DNA from: Gammaproteobacteria bacterium
GTDB taxonomy: Bacteria > Pseudomonadota > Gammaproteobacteria > GRL18
Direction of reading: 5' to 3'
Assembly (NCBI GenBank): GCA_013139395.1
Contig: WTAX01000404.1
Coordinates: forward strand, 1-9,752
Length of the DNA stretch: 9,752 nt
Positions 7,505-9,752 of this stretch are shown here, in pieces (positions within the stretch are counted from its first letter, which is position 1; each line of letters starts with the position of its first letter). The notes beneath the pieces are model-generated. The model saw nothing but the letters and a program-made list of their open reading frames with translations. It did no database searches and was not told the origin of the DNA. Position numbers and translations under genes: made by a program.

Positions 7505-7735
7505 ATGAGTAGTGATATTCCACCACTGGTGCCGGTTTCATCGCCACCGTTAGTTCGGGAAAAACGCCATTATCCCGGTGACCAGAAAAATCAACAGCAA
7601 AATAAAAAAAAATCAGATGCTTCATCATCCGATGATGATCAGCGTGCAGAAAAATTGGATGATGATTTGCATCAGAAGCCTGTGAATACTGATAAAAATA
7701 ATGTTAAAGTAGGGCATATTGATGAATATGTTTGA
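7505..7735 (+). CDS. Small hydrophilic protein of unknown function
   Basis: I do not recognise this 76-residue product. The N-terminus is proline-rich (DIPPLVPVSSPPLV), the middle is highly charged and low in complexity (Gln/Lys then Ser/Asp runs), and it ends in GHIDEYV. There is no signal peptide, membrane segment or cysteine, and it is probably disordered. It is likely a real gene: GGAGGT at 7494-7499 sits 5 nt before the ATG, it fills the space between cheW and the DUF2802 gene, and its stop lies against the next gene (a TTG at 7732 overlaps it, and an ATG follows at 7756). Its place after cheW suggests a flagellar or chemotaxis accessory role, which is inference only. Confidence 0.72.
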   Translation: MSSDIPPLVPVSSPPLVREKRHYPGDQKNQQQNKKKSDASSSDDDQRAEKLDDDLHQKPVNTDKNNVKVGHIDEYV

Positions 7736-7755
7736 ATCGGATACTAATTAACTCA

Positions 7756-8184
7756 ATGGAAATCACTTCTATTCTTTTTGGCACAATTGCCATTTTATTA
7801 ATTCTCTTTCTATACCTTGCTTTTTATGTCAACGGCTTAAGCAAATCTTTTCAAAATTCCAATTCTGAGCTCAAACAACTCAAACAATTTGCAACCTTAC
7901 AGCAAAAACAGCTCAAAGAACTCTCACAAGAACTGCAAACTATGACCAATGCAGCCTACGGTGTCGGCAAGCGCATTAACCAACTGGCGGGGCAAATTCG
8001 CGAATTGGATGATCGTCAGGAAGAATTTGATCTTAAAGATCAGGGCTCACATTCGATGCAGCAAGCAATTGCATTGGTTCATAAGGGCGCAAGTGTAGAA
8101 GAACTCATTGAAAATTGTGATATGTCTCAGGGTGAAGCTGAACTATTGATTATGGTTCATGGTCAACAGTCTGCGAATGATTAA
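7756..8184 (+). CDS. Membrane-anchored DUF2802 family protein
   Basis: The product has an N-terminal membrane helix (about 5-25, ILFGTIAILLILFLYLAFYV), a coiled-coil-like region rich in Gln, Lys and Leu (about 35-92), and a C-terminal segment (about 97-136) with AIALVHKGASVEELIENCDMSQGEAELL. That ending is typical of DUF2802, a family found beside cheW at the end of polar flagellar operons in gammaproteobacteria; its looks suggest a helix-turn-helix-like fold, and its function is unknown to me. Start choice is uncertain. ATG 7756 gives 142 residues beginning MEITS and puts the membrane helix near the N-terminus, as usual. TTG 7732 would add eight residues and overlap the previous stop by 4 bases (TTGA). 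Neither has a clear ribosome binding site. It appears to be the last gene of the operon. Confidence 0.85.
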   Translation: MEITSILFGTIAILLILFLYLAFYVNGLSKSFQNSNSELKQLKQFATLQQKQLKELSQELQTMTNAAYGVGKRINQLAGQIRELDDRQEEFDLKDQGSHSMQQAIALVHKGASVEELIENCDMSQGEAELLIMVHGQQSAND

Positions 8185-8203
8185 CTACCAGGAGCTTTCC
8201 CTC

Positions 8204-8238
8204 GCTGCGCCCCGAAGGAAGTGCCCTTGGGGTGCGGC
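8204..8238 (+). terminator. GC-rich hairpin after the DUF2802 gene (possible terminator or repeat element)
   Basis: GCTGCGCCCC (8204-8213) pairs with GGGGTGCGGC (8229-8238) with eight Watson-Crick pairs and two G-U pairs. It is extended inward by AAGG (8215-8218) with CCTT (8225-8228), leaving one bulged G and a 6-nt loop. It lies 20 bp after the stop codon. The tail (TTCTATTCT) is not a clean U-tract, so intrinsic termination is plausible but not clear. Its GC content is far above its surroundings, which also fits a dispersed extragenic palindrome. Confidence 0.55.
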
Positions 8239-8261
8239 TTCTATTCTCGGGCAAGTTTCTA

Positions 8262-8302
8262 GGTATAAACCGTAATATATAAACGTATAAATACCAACGG
8301 TT
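8262..8302. repeat. Interlocked inverted repeats upstream of lapG
   Basis: GGTAT (8262-8266) pairs with ATACC (8291-8295), and AACCGT (8268-8273) pairs with ACGGTT (8297-8302). The order is A-B-A'-B', so both cannot form in one simple hairpin; as RNA this is a pseudoknot-type arrangement, as DNA two overlapping dyads. A GTATAAA direct repeat lies at 8263-8269 and 8285-8291. The sequence in between is AT-rich. Function unknown. Confidence 0.4.
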
Positions 8303-8370
8303 AGTTTTTATTTATCTGTTACACTGAAACAATAAAATGAGCTAATCGATTTTTGTAAAATTACAGAGTA

Positions 8371-8399
8371 TTCACTTTATTTTCTAATGTCTCTATAAG
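8371..8399 (+). promoter_or_regulatory. Putative sigma-70 promoter for lapG
   Basis: TTCACT (8371-8376, 4 of 6 consensus matches) is followed after 17 bp by TATAAG (8394-8399, 5 of 6). A start near 8406 would give a leader of about 23 nt containing the GGTGA ribosome binding site at 8417-8421. In such AT-rich DNA similar matches can occur by chance. Confidence 0.35.
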
Positions 8400-8428
8400 T
8401 TTTATATACGAGTAGTGGTGAAATCAAT

Positions 8429-9106
8429 ATGATTAAGAAATATTCTAAATATCTGGTATTGAACCTGATAAAACTGTCTGTTATCTCAGCCCCCTTTTGT
8501 TATATCAATGCTCATGCTGAACACCATGATAAATTTGATTTTCTCATGGCTGAGGCTAATCATCAGATAAATTTTAGTCATGACAACGAAACAAATCAGC
8601 GCTTTACTGCCTGGGAAAACCTTATTCACCATAGTCTGGATAAAACAGAAAAAGAAAAAATAAAATTGGTTAATGATTTTTTTAATCGTATGACCTGGGT
8701 ATCTGATAAAGAACTTTGGAATAAGAAAGATTATTGGGCAACTCCTATTGAGAGTTTAATACGTAATGCGGGTGATTGTGAAGATTTTAGTATTGCCAAG
8801 TATTTTACATTACTGGCTTTGGATGTCCCTTTTGAGCATCTGAGGATCAGTTATGTAAAAATGGCTGATGAACAAAATCACATGGTCTTAAGTTATTATT
8901 CATCAGCGGAATCTATGCCAATAATATTAGATAATTTTAATAAAAATTTATTAAAAAAATCAGACAGAAAAGATCTCACTTTTATCTTCAGCTTTAATAG
9001 TGAAGGCATATGGTTATCTAATAATAAAATGATAAAAACGAGTGATGATAACTCTTTAAACCATTGGCTTGATATGATGAAACGAATAGAAAAAGAGCAA
9101 GGATAA
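8429..9106 (+). CDS. lapG: LapG-type periplasmic cysteine protease (transglutaminase-like, BTLCP)
   Basis: The 225-residue protein resembles LapG, the periplasmic protease that releases large biofilm adhesins such as LapA by cutting near their N-terminus when c-di-GMP is low. It has a basic start, a hydrophobic stretch (9-25) and a signal-peptidase-I-type AHA site at 28-30, so export to the periplasm is likely. The bacterial transglutaminase-like fold is marked by WATPIESLIRNAGDCEDFSI; the probable triad is C117 (in GDCEDF), H151 (in NHMVLSY) and D168 (in LDNF). The ATG has GGTGA 7 nt upstream. In Pseudomonas the partner LapD, a c-di-GMP-binding membrane protein that restrains LapG, is usually adjacent; none is in this window, and a MITE-like element starts at the next base. 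The family is firm; the substrate is unknown. Confidence 0.87.
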   Translation: MIKKYSKYLVLNLIKLSVISAPFCYINAHAEHHDKFDFLMAEANHQINFSHDNETNQRFTAWENLIHHSLDKTEKEKIKLVNDFFNRMTWVSDKELWNKKDYWATPIESLIRNAGDCEDFSIAKYFTLLALDVPFEHLRISYVKMADEQNHMVLSYYSSAESMPIILDNFNKNLLKKSDRKDLTFIFSFNSEGIWLSNNKMIKTSDDNSLNHWLDMMKRIEKEQG

Positions 9107-9265
9107 GGGCCTTGGAAATAATAAAGTTTCCAGAATTACGTAGAAATTTTATTCAGATTCAAGGCGTGATAAAGGGAGCATAGTCAATCTACGCAACCTT
9201 TATCACAACACAGAAGCTGGATAAAAGAGCAAGTAAGACTGGAAATTTTATTGTTTCCAAGGCCC
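9107..9265. mobile_element. MITE-like palindromic element, 159 bp
   Basis: Terminal inverted repeats of 27 bp (9107-9133 and 9239-9265) match at 25 positions; both begin GGGCCTTGGAAA when read inward. Inside are two more paired arms: 9147-9160 with 9213-9226 (12 of 14) and GTGATAAAGG (9166-9175) with CCTTTATCAC (9197-9206, perfect), around a 21-nt loop. Nearly the whole element can therefore fold as one long hairpin. TAA flanks it on both sides (9104-9106 and 9266-9268), as expected for a 3-bp target duplication, and the left copy is the lapG stop codon. It has no coding capacity, so mobility would need a transposase supplied elsewhere. The long stem may also terminate lapG transcription. Confidence 0.82.
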
Positions 9266-9492
9266 TAATATCATGTCGAGCAGTCACAATTATTTTAAAT
9301 TGTATTGACTCAAACTCAATCTGACAATTTTTCTAATATGTTATGATGTGACCTGACAATCACTTTGTCTCAAAACGTCCCAAAGGACCAATTGGCAGGT
9401 ATTATCAAGAATATAATTTTGTTACGAAAGCAGCCATTCCGAAATTATAAAATATGATTTCTGTTATAGATCATAAATATTTAAATAATTGT
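9266..9492. other. AT-rich stretch without a recognisable gene
   Basis: I see no convincing ORF here on either strand. It holds a small perfect hairpin (GACAA 9355-9359, TTGTC 9365-9369), a palindrome CCAATTGG near 9390, and a weak promoter-like pair CTGACA (9321-9326) and TATGAT (9342-9347) with a short 15-bp spacer. The octamer CTGACAAT occurs twice (9321 and 9353). An upstream control region for the cold-shock gene, or a small RNA, is possible, but neither is supported by anything specific. Confidence 0.4.
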
Positions 9493-9520
9493 TTGACTTT
9501 CAAAATAAACTCTATACACT
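9493..9520 (+). promoter_or_regulatory. Putative sigma-70 promoter of the cold-shock gene
   Basis: TTGACT (9493-9498, 5 of 6 matches) is followed after 16 bp by TACACT (9515-9520, 4 of 6). It is preceded by an AT-rich tract (about 9465-9490) that could act as an UP element. A start near 9527 would give a leader of about 140 nt. Confidence 0.5.
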
Positions 9521-9526
9521 GGCCAC

Positions 9527-9666
9527 TAGAAAGAAAGTCGTTTGTTTATATTCTTCATTTCGTTGTTTTATTCGTAATCCCTCGTCCTGCAGTTTCTAAG
9601 TACCAGCTCAATTTTTCTATTCAAGCCTCTTGAAGGCACATTTAAATTTAATTACAGGATATTATT
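9527..9666 (+). promoter_or_regulatory. Long 5' leader of the cold-shock gene
   Basis: About 140 nt without an ORF separate the predicted start of transcription from the ATG, ending in an AGGA ribosome binding site (9656-9659, 7 nt before the ATG). cspA-type mRNAs are known for long 5' leaders that refold with temperature; length and position fit that pattern. I did not find a convincing match to the E. coli cold box. The 5' boundary depends on the predicted promoter. Confidence 0.45.
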
Positions 9667-9752
9667 ATGTCTAATACAGTACAAGGAACCGTCAAATGGT
9701 TCAACGAATCTAAAGGTTTTGGTTTTATCGAGCAGAAAGATGGTCCCGACGT
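9667..9752 (+). CDS. CspA-family cold-shock protein (partial, 3' end beyond window)
   Basis: Only the first 28 codons are present. They begin [20 protein letters not shown] and continue IEQKDGPD, containing the KWFN segment and the RNP1 motif KGFGFI of the cold-shock domain. These small proteins (about 70 residues) bind single-stranded RNA and DNA and act as RNA chaperones or antiterminators. Family assignment is firm; which csp paralogue this is, and whether it is cold-induced, cannot be told from the fragment. It is a separate transcription unit from lapG. Confidence 0.95.
   Translation, partial: MSNTVQGTVKWFNESKGFGFIEQKDGPD

Noticed and set aside
9321..9347. Promoter for an independent small RNA (CTGACA, 15-bp spacer, TATGAT)
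   Set aside because: The spacer is short and there is no clear terminator downstream before the cold-shock promoter; kept only as a remark.

Overview
The window reads as the distal part of a polar-flagellum chemotaxis and motility operon from a moderately AT-rich, motile gammaproteobacterium. The gene order cheZ-cheA-motC-motD-parC-parP-cheW-(small unknown gene)-DUF2802 is the one established for Pseudomonas, Vibrio and related polar flagellates. MotC/MotD stator genes and a ParC/ParP pole-targeting pair inside a chemotaxis operon point away from enterics. I cannot name the genus from the sequence.

Layout, all genes on the + strand. CheZ (51-830) and CheA (842-2965) control CheY phosphorylation, although cheY itself lies outside the window. 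MotC (2992-3771) and MotD (3814-4689) form a stator. After a 143-bp gap holding a 12-bp tandem repeat come parC (4833-5615) and parP (5608-6861), which overlap and should tether chemoreceptor arrays to the cell pole. cheW (6976-7458) has its own near-perfect FliA (sigma-28) promoter, with an extended -10 sigma-70-like element just downstream. The operon ends with a 76-residue hydrophilic protein of unknown function and a membrane-anchored DUF2802 protein, followed by a GC-rich hairpin that may terminate it.

Downstream is a different neighbourhood: an exported LapG-type cysteine protease (8429-9106) without a visible LapD partner, then a 159-bp palindromic MITE-like element starting at the base after the lapG stop codon, about 230 bp with no gene, and a promoter with a long leader for a cold-shock protein gene cut off by the window end (9667 onward).

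How the genes work together: CheA (with CheW and receptors) phosphorylates CheY, CheZ dephosphorylates it, and MotC/MotD supply torque. ParC and ParP place arrays at the pole, ParP through its C-terminal CheW-like domain. The least ordinary points are: CheA has no recognisable P2 domain and instead carries three copies of an acidic 'E-F-E-x-L-L-D-x-L' motif resembling the CheY-binding tail of CheZ in the same operon; the 12-bp repeat array ahead of parC; the tandem promoters of cheW; and the fully palindromic insertion at lapG. I saw no clearly new multi-gene system.
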